Made by a program: the position numbers and the translations under genes
Shown here: positions 51,326-60,242 of the stretch, piece after piece
Layout: each line of letters begins with the position of its first letter
Numbering within the stretch: the first letter of the stretch is position 1
Notes under the pieces: model-generated
The model's input: the letters and a program-made list of their open reading frames with translations, nothing else
Databases searched by the model: none
What the model was told of the DNA's origin: nothing
Origin: an uncultured Collinsella sp.
Lineage (GTDB): Bacteria; Actinomycetota; Coriobacteriia; Coriobacteriales; Coriobacteriaceae
Length of the DNA: 64,000 nt
Direction: 5' to 3'
NCBI GenBank assembly: GCA_958427145.1
Contig: CAUAAZ010000002.1
Span: 1 to 64,000 of the forward strand

Positions 51326-52393
51326 TTAGTCCTCGGCGTTATAGCCAAAGCGGCGAATCTGGGCCTCGTCGTCACGCCAGCCGGCCTTGACCTTCACGTC
51401 CAGCTCCAAAAAGACCTGCGTGCCAAAGATACGCTCAAGATCGCGACGGGCGTCGATACCGATATGCTTGATCATCTCGCCGCCCTTACCGATGATGATG
51501 CCCTTTTGGCCCTCGCGCTCGACGTAAATGGTGGCGTTCACACGCAGTACCTTCTTGGTCTGCTCGAGCGCATCGCAGATCACACCAACGGAGTGCGGAA
51601 TCTCATCACGGGTGCGGCGCAAGACCTTCTCGCGCACAAACTCGGCAACGAGCGTCTCGTCGGAAGCGTCGGTACCCATGTCCTCGGGGAACCAACGCGG
51701 ACCCTCGGGCAAAAAGTGCGCAACGGTCTCGATAAAGGCATCGACGTTGAAGTTCTTGACCGACGACGTCACAATCTCGTCGTCATATTCCATGAGCTCA
51801 TGCGCTGCCTTAAGCTGCTCCATGACCTGTGCGGGGTCGGCCTCATCGGCCTTGGTGAGCACCAGGACCTTCTTGCAACGGGCGCATCTGACGCGCTCGG
51901 CAACCCAAGCGTCTCCCCTGCCAATCGGCTTGGTGGCATCAATCAAAAACGCGACGACATCGACATCGTTCAGCTCGAACAACGCGCTCTTGTTGAGCTC
52001 GGATCCCAGACCGTCCTTGGGCTTATGAATACCCGGGGTATCGACAAAGACCAGCTGGTAGCCGGGACGGTTGACGACGGCGCGCATGCGGCGGCGGGTC
52101 GTCTGGGCCACCGGTGAGGTGATGGCGACCTTCTTGCCATAGCAGGCATTAAGCAGCGTGGACTTGCCGGCGTTGGGGCGTCCGACCAGGGCCACGAAGC
52201 CGCTGCGAAAACCAGGCTCAACGTCGCCAAAGCCCGCGAGGTTGTCGTCCTCGTCGCACAGGGCGTCGAGCTCCTCATCGCTCATGCCCTCAAACGGATC
52301 GAACTCCTCGACATCCTCGAGCCCCTCGGTATCCACCGCGTCCAAAGTCTCGTCGTCCAGGATCTCATCGGTAGGCTGCATATTGTCGGACAT
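51326..52393 (-). CDS. era: GTPase Era with acidic N-terminal extension
   Basis: 355-residue GTPase acting in 30S assembly. G1 GRPNAGKST, G3 DTPGIHKP, C-terminal KH domain (GIIIGKGGEMIKHIG). The G4 motif reads TKAD rather than the usual NKxD. The first ~60 residues are an acidic extension (DDETLDAVDTEGLEDVEEFD) absent from most Era proteins; internal starts near the G domain lack a good ribosome binding site, while GGGATTCCC / AAGGGA lies before the ATG at 52393. Confidence 0.95.
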   Translation of the reverse strand: MSDNMQPTDEILDDETLDAVDTEGLEDVEEFDPFEGMSDEELDALCDEDDNLAGFGDVEPGFRSGFVALVGRPNAGKSTLLNACYGKKVAITSPVAQTTRRRMRAVVNRPGYQLVFVDTPGIHKPKDGLGSELNKSALFELNDVDVVAFLIDATKPIGRGDAWVAERVRCARCKKVLVLTKADEADPAQVMEQLKAAHELMEYDDEIVTSSVKNFNVDAFIETVAHFLPEGPRWFPEDMGTDASDETLVAEFVREKVLRRTRDEIPHSVGVICDALEQTKKVLRVNATIYVEREGQKGIIIGKGGEMIKHIGIDARRDLERIFGTQVFLELDVKVKAGWRDDEAQIRRFGYNAED

Positions 52394-52405
52394 GGGAATC
52401 CCTTT

Positions 52406-52783
52406 CTAAATAAAGCCGAGCGCGTGGGCAAATACCAGCACGCCCACAATCGCGGCGGTGATGGAAAGAATGTATACAGAGGCGGCGGCGATGTCCTTCG
52501 CACGCTTGGCCAGCGGATGGAGCTCCTGGGTCGCCAGGTCGACGATAGCCTCCATAGCGGTGTTGCACAGCTCGCCGTGAATCACCAGGCCGCAACAGAT
52601 GATAATCGTGGCCCACTCGGCAATGTCGAGCCCCACGATACAGCCAGCAATGACGGTGCACACGCCCGCCACGAGCATGACCTTAATGTTGCGCTCGGTC
52701 TTGACGGCGGTGACGAAGCCCTCCATGGCGTAGGAAAACGACTTTAAGAAGGACGGATGGTCCTTGTTCGATCCGGGAATCAT
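52406..52783 (-). CDS. dgkA: Diacylglycerol/undecaprenol kinase
   Basis: 125-residue trimeric membrane kinase. Three hydrophobic helices; the catalytic block GELCNTAMEAIVDL and the AKRAKDIAAASV signature are intact. In Gram-positives it phosphorylates undecaprenol for cell-wall recycling rather than diacylglycerol; which applies here is inferred. Nine nt after ybeY. Confidence 0.93.
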   Translation of the reverse strand: MIPGSNKDHPSFLKSFSYAMEGFVTAVKTERNIKVMLVAGVCTVIAGCIVGLDIAEWATIIICCGLVIHGELCNTAMEAIVDLATQELHPLAKRAKDIAAASVYILSITAAIVGVLVFAHALGFI

Positions 52784-52792
52784 AGACGGCTC

Positions 52793-53302
52793 CTAGTCGT
52801 GGGCGTGGTTGGTGATGGGGCCGACGTGGACTAGCTTGGGGTCCTCGCCGCGCTCGAGCGCCAGATCGCGCAGGATGGCGTCCTCGCGGGCCTCCATGAC
52901 CTCGGCCTCGTCGTCCTCGATATGGTCATAGCCCAGCAGGTGCAGCATGCCGTGTACGAGCATCAGACGACACTCGTCAGCGGGGCTATTGCCAAAACCG
53001 GGGGCCTGACGGGCAATAACCTGCGGGGCCAAGATGATATCGCCGAGCTCGAGCGTCTCGTCGGCGGGAATATCCTCGTCAAAGGCCGAGTCGCATTCAA
53101 ACGAGAGCACATCGGTGGTGCGGTCGATACCGCGCCACTCGTGGTTGAGCTCGTGCATCTCGTCCTCGTCGACATACGAAAGGGAAATCTCGACTTCACG
53201 CTCAACGCCCTCGGCGGCAAGCACAACCTCGCAGATGTGCTCCACCTCCTGCACGTCGAGCAGCGTATCGAGCTCGGCATCGTTGCTGATCAATACACTC
53301 AA
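52793..53302 (-). CDS. ybeY: Endoribonuclease YbeY (rRNA maturation factor)
   Basis: 169-residue zinc RNase. Zinc motif HGMLHLLGYDH is complete; NHEWRGIDRTTDVLSF is a second hallmark. It starts at TTG 53302, with AAAGGAG upstream; this TTG overlaps the phoH TGA stop (TTGA), so the two genes are translationally coupled. The C-terminal ~20 residues extend beyond the core. Confidence 0.95.
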   Translation of the reverse strand: MSVLISNDAELDTLLDVQEVEHICEVVLAAEGVEREVEISLSYVDEDEMHELNHEWRGIDRTTDVLSFECDSAFDEDIPADETLELGDIILAPQVIARQAPGFGNSPADECRLMLVHGMLHLLGYDHIEDDEAEVMEAREDAILRDLALERGEDPKLVHVGPITNHAHD

Positions 53303-54285
53303 CGGGACTCCTTTCGGTCGCGCGGGCGCTGCTCGCGCACGTCATCATAAGCATCATATGCCTCGACGATACGACCCACCAGGGCATGGCGTACCACGTC
53401 GGCGCGCTCCAGGTGTGCAAACGCCACATCGTCGACACGGCCCAAAATTTTCTCAGCATCCGCCAAGCCACCACGACGACCCACCAGGTCGCGCTGACTC
53501 AGGTCGCCGGTAATCACGAACTTGGAGTTAAAGCCCAAGCGCGTCAGGAACATCTTCATCTGCTCGGGCGTGGTATTTTGCGCCTCGTCGAGCACCACGA
53601 AGGCATCGCTCAGCGTGCGGCCGCGCATGTAGGCAAGCGGGGCGATCTCGATCACGCCACGCTCCATAAGCTCATCGGTGCGCTCGCGATCCATCATGTC
53701 AAAAAGGGCGTCGTAGAGCGGACGCATGTAGGGATCGATCTTATCCTCAAGGGTACCGGGCAAAAAGCCCAGATTCTCCCCCGCCTCGACAACCGGACGC
53801 GTCAAGATCAGACGGCCCACCTCGTGATGCTTGAGCGCGGCAACGGCGAGCGCCATGGCCAGATAGGTCTTACCGGTGCCGGCAGGACCCAGGCCAAAGG
53901 TGATGGTATGCGAGCGAATGGCATCCACATAGCGCTTTTGCCCGAGCGTCTTGGGGCGAATGACGCGGCCGCGATACGAAAGCAGCACGTCATCGCGAAG
54001 CGACGTAGCCTCGTGCTCACCGTCGCGCAAGACGGCCAGGCAGCGAGAGACATCGTCGGCAGACAACGTGCGCCCGGCGGCCGCCTCGCGAAAAGCGTGT
54101 TCGAAAAAACGCGCCACGAGTTCGACCTCGTCCGGGTCGCCGCTCACGGCGATGTTATCGCCACGGGCGACCACATGGGCGCGAACCAAGCTCTCGAGCG
54201 CACGAAGGACGCCGTCGCCGGCGCCCAAAACGCGCGAGGGATCAATTCCCTCGGGAACGGTAAGTCTAATCTTCGAGGCTTCCAT
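53299..54285 (-). CDS. phoH: PhoH family ATPase
   Basis: 328-residue PhoH-like protein: small N-terminal KH-like domain (RVLGAGDGVLRALESLVRAHVVARGDNI), then the ATPase with Walker A GPAGTGKT, RPVVEAGENLGFLPGTL, and Walker B FVVLDEAQNTTPEQMKMFLTRLG. Linked to YbeY and RNA metabolism. The ATG at 54285 lies inside the end of mtaB (20-nt overlap) behind AAGGAGG, which decides the start. Confidence 0.95.
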   Translation of the reverse strand: MEASKIRLTVPEGIDPSRVLGAGDGVLRALESLVRAHVVARGDNIAVSGDPDEVELVARFFEHAFREAAAGRTLSADDVSRCLAVLRDGEHEATSLRDDVLLSYRGRVIRPKTLGQKRYVDAIRSHTITFGLGPAGTGKTYLAMALAVAALKHHEVGRLILTRPVVEAGENLGFLPGTLEDKIDPYMRPLYDALFDMMDRERTDELMERGVIEIAPLAYMRGRTLSDAFVVLDEAQNTTPEQMKMFLTRLGFNSKFVITGDLSQRDLVGRRGGLADAEKILGRVDDVAFAHLERADVVRHALVGRIVEAYDAYDDVREQRPRDRKESR

Positions 54286-55558
54286 GAACCTCCTTGCGTG
54301 CATGGACCAAGCCGGAATCATCGACTCCGATGATAGCAACATCGAGCAGGCACGGGGCTGTAAGTCCACAGGTATCGTCAAGACGGGCATGATGGAACGA
54401 GCCGAGCGTCAGGTTGTCACCATACTCGAGCACGGCACGTTCGACAGTACCCACGCGACGACGAGCGTCGGCAATAGCGAGCTCCTGCGCGGCGGCCCGC
54501 ATACGGCGGCTGCGCTCGGCCATAATCTCAGGCGGCACCTGGTCGGGCATGTCGGCAGCAAGGGTACCGGGACGCTTGCTGTAGCGGAACACATGCATAC
54601 GCGAGAAACCCACACGGCGGCACAGCGCCAGCGATTCCTCGAACTCCTCGTCCGTCTCACCAGGAAAACCGACGATGACATCGCACGAAAGGGACGCCTG
54701 GGGCAAGATGGCACGAATCATACGCACCGTGTCCTCAAAGGCCTCGGCGCTATAGGGACGGCCCATGCGATGCAGGGTCGCCGTGCAACCGGACTGCACG
54801 GGCAGGTGCAAAAACGGGGCGATACGCTGCGGATAGCGCGCCATAACCTTAAGCAGGCGCTCGGAGATATCCATGGGCTCGACCGAGGAAATGCGCACAT
54901 GCGGAATAGACGTGCGCTCCATGATGGCCTCGAGCAGCTCATCGATTTCGACGTGCTCGTCGGTCGCGCTCTTGCCATCGTAGGCACCCAGGTTCACACC
55001 GGTCAGCACCACCTCGGGCACGCCGGCCTCCTGGGCCTCGCGAACTTGCTCGAGCACGGACTCGACGGGCACGGAGCGCTCGGGGCCGCGTGCCTTCCAC
55101 ACAATGCAATAGGTGCAGCGATGGTTGCAGCCGTCCTGAATCTTCACGCCCAGGCGAGAGCGACCGAGCGCATCGACCACCTCGCCATCGCTACAGGCGG
55201 GAACGCTATCGGATTCGACACCCAGCACCTCACAGACACGTTCGGCGACATCGATCTTGGACGGCTCGGCGATCACGCGGTTCGAAAGCTCCAGCAGCTC
55301 CTCGGGATGCAAATTGACCACGCATCCGGTCACGAGCACATAGGGCTCGTTTGGATGGGCCAGCGCATGGCGGACGGCCTTACGGGTCTTGGCCTCGGCC
55401 TCGCCCGTAACGGCACAGGTGTTAATGACGATCAGATCGGCATCCTGGGGCTCCACAATAGCAAAGCCCAGGCGCATAAGATCGGCAGTGATACGGTCAG
55501 ACTCAACCCTGTTGACGCGGCAGCCGAGGTTGACGACGGAAATATGGGGTGCGAGCAC
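54266..55558 (-). CDS. mtaB: tRNA (t6A37) methylthiotransferase MtaB-like
   Basis: 430-residue methylthiotransferase. VNLGCRVNRVESD, NTCAVTGEAEAKTRK and VTGCV hold the auxiliary cluster cysteines; radical SAM CNHRCTYCIVWKARGPERS, whose ARG.ERS follow-up is MtaB-like, and a C-terminal TRAM-like region. It modifies t6A37 in tRNAs decoding ANN codons. GTG start at 55558 behind AAGGAG, 9 nt after dnaJ. Confidence 0.92.
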   Translation of the reverse strand: MLAPHISVVNLGCRVNRVESDRITADLMRLGFAIVEPQDADLIVINTCAVTGEAEAKTRKAVRHALAHPNEPYVLVTGCVVNLHPEELLELSNRVIAEPSKIDVAERVCEVLGVESDSVPACSDGEVVDALGRSRLGVKIQDGCNHRCTYCIVWKARGPERSVPVESVLEQVREAQEAGVPEVVLTGVNLGAYDGKSATDEHVEIDELLEAIMERTSIPHVRISSVEPMDISERLLKVMARYPQRIAPFLHLPVQSGCTATLHRMGRPYSAEAFEDTVRMIRAILPQASLSCDVIVGFPGETDEEFEESLALCRRVGFSRMHVFRYSKRPGTLAADMPDQVPPEIMAERSRRMRAAAQELAIADARRRVGTVERAVLEYGDNLTLGSFHHARLDDTCGLTAPCLLDVAIIGVDDSGLVHARKEVHGSLED

Positions 55559-55567
55559 GCGGGCTCC

Positions 55568-56716
55568 TTAATCGAGGATATCGTCGAGGGCACTCTTGAT
55601 ACGGTCGGTCACCGACTTCTTACCAGAAGCGACGTCATCGCCCATCTCATCGGCAAAAGCACGGAGCAGTTCGCGTTGCTTATTGGAAAGATTGGTGGGA
55701 ACGACCACGCGCAGTTGCACGATCAGGCGGCCACGCGAACCGCCACCGCCAATGCGCGGCATGCCGTAATTATTGACGCTCACGGTGTCGCCGTACTGGG
55801 CGCCGGCGGGAACCGTCACCTTAACGACCTCGTCGGGCATAATGCCCTCGACCTCGATCTCGCAGCCGAGCGCAGCCTGCGCAATCGAGATATCGCTCAC
55901 CAGGTACAGGTCGTCACCGTTGCGCTTAAAGCGCTCATGGTCGGCAACACGCACGTTGACAATCAGGTCGCCCGAGGGCTCGCCGCGAAGGCCGGCCTCG
56001 CCAAAGCCGCTCACGCGCAGCTGGCGACCGGTCGAAACGCCGGCGGGAATATCGATGTCGATCTTTTCGTGCGAAGGCGTGCGGCCCTGACCGTCGCAGG
56101 TCTCGCAGGGATGGTCGATAACCGTACCCTCGCCATGGCAGTCGGGGCAAGGCGAGGAAGACTGAACCTGGCCCAGGAACGAACGCTGAACCGTCGTGAC
56201 ATAGCCCGTACCGTGGCAGCGGCCGCACTGCTTTTCCTGTGCGCCCTCTGCCCTACCGGTGCCATTACAGTCCTCGCAAGGAGCAAGGCGGTCATAACTG
56301 ATCGTCTTTTTGCAGCCGAGCGCCGCCTCCTCAAGGGTCACCGAAAGCGAGATGGCCATGTCACGTCCGCGACGACGCTCACGACGGCTGCGGGCGCCAC
56401 CGCCGGCACCGCCGCCAAAGAACGACGAGAACAAGTCGTCCATGCCCATGCCACCAAAGATATCGTTGATATCGACGTAACCCGAACCACCAGGGCCGTC
56501 AGCAGTGCCGTAACGGTCGTAGTTAGCACGCTTCTGCTCATCGGAAAGAACGGAATAGGCCTCGTTGAGCTCCTTGAACTTGGCCTCGGCCTCGGGGTCG
56601 TCCGAAACATCCGGATGTACGGTACGGGCCTTCTTTAGAAACGCACGCTTAATCGTCCGCGCGTCGGCATCCTTGTCGACGCCAAGCACCTCGTAGTAAT
56701 CCCTATTTTCCGACAC
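55568..56716 (-). CDS. dnaJ: Chaperone DnaJ
   Basis: 382-residue type-I J protein. J domain with HPD (TVHPDVSDD), G-rich segment (SSFFGGGAGGGARS), four CxxCxGxG zinc repeats (CEDCNGTG, CGRCHGTG, CPDCHGEG, CETCDGQG), two client-binding domains and dimerisation tail. It works with DnaK. GTG start at 56716 behind GGAAGGA is preferred over an upstream frame without a ribosome site. An 81-nt gap separates it from the second J gene upstream. Confidence 0.96.
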   Translation of the reverse strand: MSENRDYYEVLGVDKDADARTIKRAFLKKARTVHPDVSDDPEAEAKFKELNEAYSVLSDEQKRANYDRYGTADGPGGSGYVDINDIFGGMGMDDLFSSFFGGGAGGGARSRRERRRGRDMAISLSVTLEEAALGCKKTISYDRLAPCEDCNGTGRAEGAQEKQCGRCHGTGYVTTVQRSFLGQVQSSSPCPDCHGEGTVIDHPCETCDGQGRTPSHEKIDIDIPAGVSTGRQLRVSGFGEAGLRGEPSGDLIVNVRVADHERFKRNGDDLYLVSDISIAQAALGCEIEVEGIMPDEVVKVTVPAGAQYGDTVSVNNYGMPRIGGGGSRGRLIVQLRVVVPTNLSNKQRELLRAFADEMGDDVASGKKSVTDRIKSALDDILD

Positions 56717-56797
56717 GACCGAATCCTTCCGACTTTCATTATTGTCACAGTGCGTCCTATACCCAAGCTGGGCCGACCGCAAACAGAGGGTTTGATG

Positions 56798-57901
56798 TTA
56801 TTGCATTGCGTAGGGCGAAAGCATGGCACGTTGCGAGCAGCTCGCGAACCAAACCGACACGAGCGCGAACATGAAGCCGTTGGCAAAACCGTTGGCAAAC
56901 TGCATCGCACCGCGTTTCCACCACAGCAGGCTGCGATGAAGCACACCGTCCGAAAGCACCATGAACAGGCCCATGGTAAACGGAATAAAGCACATCACGG
57001 CAAAGGCCGAGAACACGCCCGAAATGGCCGACAGCACCAAAAACGGCGCCACGATGCCCATCAGGTAAAAACCGGTACGAGCTTTGCCTTCCAAGCGCTC
57101 GGCTTCAACATGGGCGCGGCCGACCAGGTCGCCGCCCGCGGCACCGTTGGTGCCAGCATGCCCCATGCCGCTAATGCGGACCTCGTCGCCATCGTGCGTG
57201 CCGGCAGGAAACTCAATTGTCTGCTCGGAGGTCACACGGGTCCGCCCGCTGCCGCCGCAATCGGGGCAGGGGTCGGCGACGACCTTACCGGAACCGCCGC
57301 ACTCGGGGCAGACTGACTGAAACGTGCCCGCACCAAACAGGAAGGACAGGTCGACGTCGATGTGGCCGCGGCCGCCGCAGCTCGGGCAGGTATGGGCATG
57401 CTCGGAGGAGACAGAACCCGAGCCGCCGCAATGTCCGCATGTATCGAAACGCGTGTAGCGGACGGTCTTGCGGGCACCGCCCTTGGCCTCCTTGGCGTCA
57501 AGTTTGATATCGACGACCACATTGGCGCCGTTCTCGGGATTGTAGGCAGCCTGGCCGCGACGCTGCTGGCCCCAGGCGCCACCAAAGGGAAAGCCGCCCT
57601 CAAAGGGATTGCCATAGCCTGTGTCGCCGGCGTAGCCGCCACCATAGGGCGAAGCCGTAGGAGCACCGGCAAAGGGATTGCCCGAGCGCATGGCGTCGTA
57701 GCGCGCACGTTTTTGCTCATCCGAAAGCACGGCGTAGGCCTCGGAAACCTCTTTAAACTTTTCCTCGGCATCCGGCTCTTTGTTGACGTCCGGATGGAGC
57801 TTGCGGGCCTTTTGCTGAAAGGCCTTTTGAATATCACGCGAGGTGGCGTCCTTGGAGACACCCAGAATCTCGTAATAATCTTTTTCGTTCATCGTCGCCA
57901 T
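56798..57901 (-). CDS. DnaJ-like protein with C-terminal membrane segments
   Basis: 367 residues. J domain ([26 protein letters not shown]), G/F/Y-rich linker ([20 protein letters not shown]), four zinc repeats ([32 protein letters not shown]) and the start of client-binding domain 1 ([21 protein letters not shown]). There, instead of the second client-binding and dimerisation domains, about 95 residues carry three hydrophobic segments (about 275-297, 299-318 and 338-357). This looks like a membrane-tethered J protein. ATG 57901 has AGGAGGT upstream. Confidence 0.87.
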   Translation of the reverse strand: MATMNEKDYYEILGVSKDATSRDIQKAFQQKARKLHPDVNKEPDAEEKFKEVSEAYAVLSDEQKRARYDAMRSGNPFAGAPTASPYGGGYAGDTGYGNPFEGGFPFGGAWGQQRRGQAAYNPENGANVVVDIKLDAKEAKGGARKTVRYTRFDTCGHCGGSGSVSSEHAHTCPSCGGRGHIDVDLSFLFGAGTFQSVCPECGGSGKVVADPCPDCGGSGRTRVTSEQTIEFPAGTHDGDEVRISGMGHAGTNGAAGGDLVGRAHVEAERLEGKARTGFYLMGIVAPFLVLSAISGVFSAFAVMCFIPFTMGLFMVLSDGVLHRSLLWWKRGAMQFANGFANGFMFALVSVWFASCSQRAMLSPYAMQ

Positions 57902-57959
57902 GCGCGGCAACCTCCTGCTCACAGCAGCGTATATATTCCGGTAATTCTACCCGAGCGGC

Positions 57960-59192
57960 CTAAGCTAGATCCCAAAACAGCTCGAACAGAACATTTCCAT
58001 CGAGCCAGCCCAAGTGTGTCGGCGCCAGACGAGCTCGAACATAGCCCGCGACGACATCTGCCGAAGTGAAAGGTCCCTCATGGACCCCGAGCGTCTCGGG
58101 CACCCAAGTGGCAAGACCCAATTCGAGCGCGCGATCGCAGGCAGCTGCCAGCTCATCGGCCGGGATGACACGAGCCGCGCGAACCAAAAGGTCGGACGCG
58201 ACACCGCGCGTCATGCGACAAGCAAGCATCAGGTCTTCGGCCGCAGCCTCGCGCTGCGACAGATATTCGGCCTCGAACGCCGTCGCGACATCGTCACGTT
58301 GCACCAGACGCACGCGGTACGAATCGCCTCGAGAAGACACGCCGGGGAACAAACCTACAAGACGGTCGAAATCCTCGGCGTCGAGCATGCCCGCGGCGGA
58401 ACGACCCAGGCCCAGGTAGCCCCGTCCGGTCCAGTAGGCAATGTTATGGGCGCACTCATGGCCGTCGAGCGCATAGCTTGCCACCTCATAGGGATGATAG
58501 CCGGCCGCACCCAGACGCTCACGCGCCACATCCATGCAGGCGGCCTGAAAATCCTCATCAGGCTCGAGCGACTCGTTGCGGCACGCCATGCGATAAAGGG
58601 GCGTCCCCTCCTCAAGCGTGAGCGGGTAGACCGACACATGATGCGGAGCCGCCGCCAGCACGCCATCGAGCGTGCGCTTCCAACTCACTGCGGTCTGCCC
58701 GGGAAGTCCGCACATAAGGTCGCACGACACGTCAAGCCCAGCGTTCTTGACCGTCGCGATGGCAGCGAGCGCCCGATCGGCATCGTGAATACGGCCGATG
58801 GCAGTAAGTTCGGTGTTATCGAGCGTTTGCACGCCCAGAGAGACGCGTGTGACACCAACCTTGACAAGTGCAGTGGCAAGCTCGGCGGTCAGCGACTCGG
58901 GATTGGCCTCGCAGGTAAACTCAACGGGGGCGCACCACGCACGAATACGCCGCGCCAGCTCCACCAGGCGCTCCCCCGCCAGCGACGGCGTACCGCCGCC
59001 AACATAGACGGTGCGGATCTGGTCGAGGGCCCCAGCCTTGCCAAAAGCATCGAGGCGCGCGTACAACTGCTCAAAATAGGAATCGAGCGCAGCGCTCAGG
59101 TCGCACGGAGCAAAACTGCTCGAGTCAAAGTCGCAATAGCGGCATTTTTGAGCGCAAAACGGCACGTGCACGTACAGCGCGGTAACGGCCAC
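57960..59192 (-). CDS. hemW: Radical SAM coproporphyrinogen III oxidase-like HemW
   Basis: 410-residue HemW family heme chaperone. Radical SAM cysteines in CAQKCRYCDF (Cys13, 17, 20), VYVGGGTPSLAG, EANPESL and the LGLGRSAAGM-type block. HemW is usually taken as a heme-binding chaperone rather than an oxidase. GTG start with GGAGG upstream, 2 nt after dusB. Confidence 0.93.
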   Translation of the reverse strand: MAVTALYVHVPFCAQKCRYCDFDSSSFAPCDLSAALDSYFEQLYARLDAFGKAGALDQIRTVYVGGGTPSLAGERLVELARRIRAWCAPVEFTCEANPESLTAELATALVKVGVTRVSLGVQTLDNTELTAIGRIHDADRALAAIATVKNAGLDVSCDLMCGLPGQTAVSWKRTLDGVLAAAPHHVSVYPLTLEEGTPLYRMACRNESLEPDEDFQAACMDVARERLGAAGYHPYEVASYALDGHECAHNIAYWTGRGYLGLGRSAAGMLDAEDFDRLVGLFPGVSSRGDSYRVRLVQRDDVATAFEAEYLSQREAAAEDLMLACRMTRGVASDLLVRAARVIPADELAAACDRALELGLATWVPETLGVHEGPFTSADVVAGYVRARLAPTHLGWLDGNVLFELFWDLA

Positions 59193-59194
59193 TC

Positions 59195-60238
59195 TTAAGC
59201 CTCCAGCGGATGAGGGGGCACCGATTCGCCGGCGGCAAGGGCAGCCTCGCAGGCCACCACATCGCGCCCGATCTCATCGACCAGCGCCATGAACTCCTCA
59301 TACGTGGAGCAGCGCACCACATGGGCACGCCAAGCGGCGGCATGGGGCATGCCTTTTAAGTACCAGCTTGCGTACGTACGGGCACGCGACATGAGCGGCA
59401 GGAGCTCATGCGTCAGCGTTAGGTGCTCACGCAGGGCGTCTAAGCGCTCGACGGAGCTGCGCGCCGGCACCGGCGTGCCATCGAGCGCAAGGGCGCGAGC
59501 ATCACCGAACACCCATGGATTGCCGTAGATGCCGCGCGCGATAAACACCGCGCTGGCACCCGAGCTGCGCAGATGCTCCGCGGCATCCTCGGCGCAGAAC
59601 ACATCGCCCGAACCGATCACGGGAATCTCGACGGCGTCGGCCACCTCATCGACGACCGACCAATCGGCCTGCCCTGTGTAGAGCTGCGTGGCGCAACGAC
59701 CATGCACCGCCACCGCGGCGGCACCGGCGCCTTCAAGCATCTGAGCAAACGTCGCGGCATTACGGTCCTCGGCATAAAAACCCTTGCGGATCTTCACGGT
59801 CACGGGAACATGCGCCGCGCCCACCGCTGCCTCGACAATCTTCTCGGCCAGGTCGGGCGTGCGCATAAGCGCCGAGCCTTCGCCCTTAGTAACGACCTTG
59901 CGAGCCGGACAGGCCATATTGATATCAATCAATGACAGGCGATCGCCCACGCGTTCCTCGACGGCAGCGACCGCACTCGCAAACTGATCGGGCTTGGAAC
60001 CAAAGAGCTGCACGCAAATCTGCTGCTCCTCGTCGGCCGGCAACACCAGGCGCCACGTCTTGTTGCTGGCATAGGCAAGGCCTGCAACGCTCACCATCTC
60101 GCTGTAGGCAAGATTGGCACCGCGGCGGCGACACATGATGCGATAGGCAGGGTCGGTTACGCCCGCCATGGGAGCCATAAGGAACGGCTGCTCGGCATAG
60201 GCACCCAGCAGCCGCTTACTGTATTCAGAAAGCGCCAT
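59195..60238 (-). CDS. dusB: tRNA-dihydrouridine synthase B
   Basis: 347-residue FMN-dependent enzyme reducing uridine in tRNA D-loops. FMN-barrel start LMAPMAGVTDPAYR, catalytic Cys in DINMACPARKVV, VHGRCATQLYTG and IGSGDVF. It begins 4 nt after lepA; the longer upstream frame overlaps lepA without a ribosome site. Confidence 0.95.
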   Translation of the reverse strand: MALSEYSKRLLGAYAEQPFLMAPMAGVTDPAYRIMCRRRGANLAYSEMVSVAGLAYASNKTWRLVLPADEEQQICVQLFGSKPDQFASAVAAVEERVGDRLSLIDINMACPARKVVTKGEGSALMRTPDLAEKIVEAAVGAAHVPVTVKIRKGFYAEDRNAATFAQMLEGAGAAAVAVHGRCATQLYTGQADWSVVDEVADAVEIPVIGSGDVFCAEDAAEHLRSSGASAVFIARGIYGNPWVFGDARALALDGTPVPARSSVERLDALREHLTLTHELLPLMSRARTYASWYLKGMPHAAAWRAHVVRCSTYEEFMALVDEIGRDVVACEAALAAGESVPPHPLEA

Positions 60239-60242
60239 GGAC

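Noticed and set aside
53951..56638. An 895-codon open frame on the + strand opposite phoH, mtaB and dnaJ
   Set aside because: It is the complementary shadow of three well-conserved genes in high-GC DNA; its translation has low complexity and no recognisable domain. The same holds for long + strand frames at 38508-41138, 33984-35792, 45224-47080 and 60237-62015.
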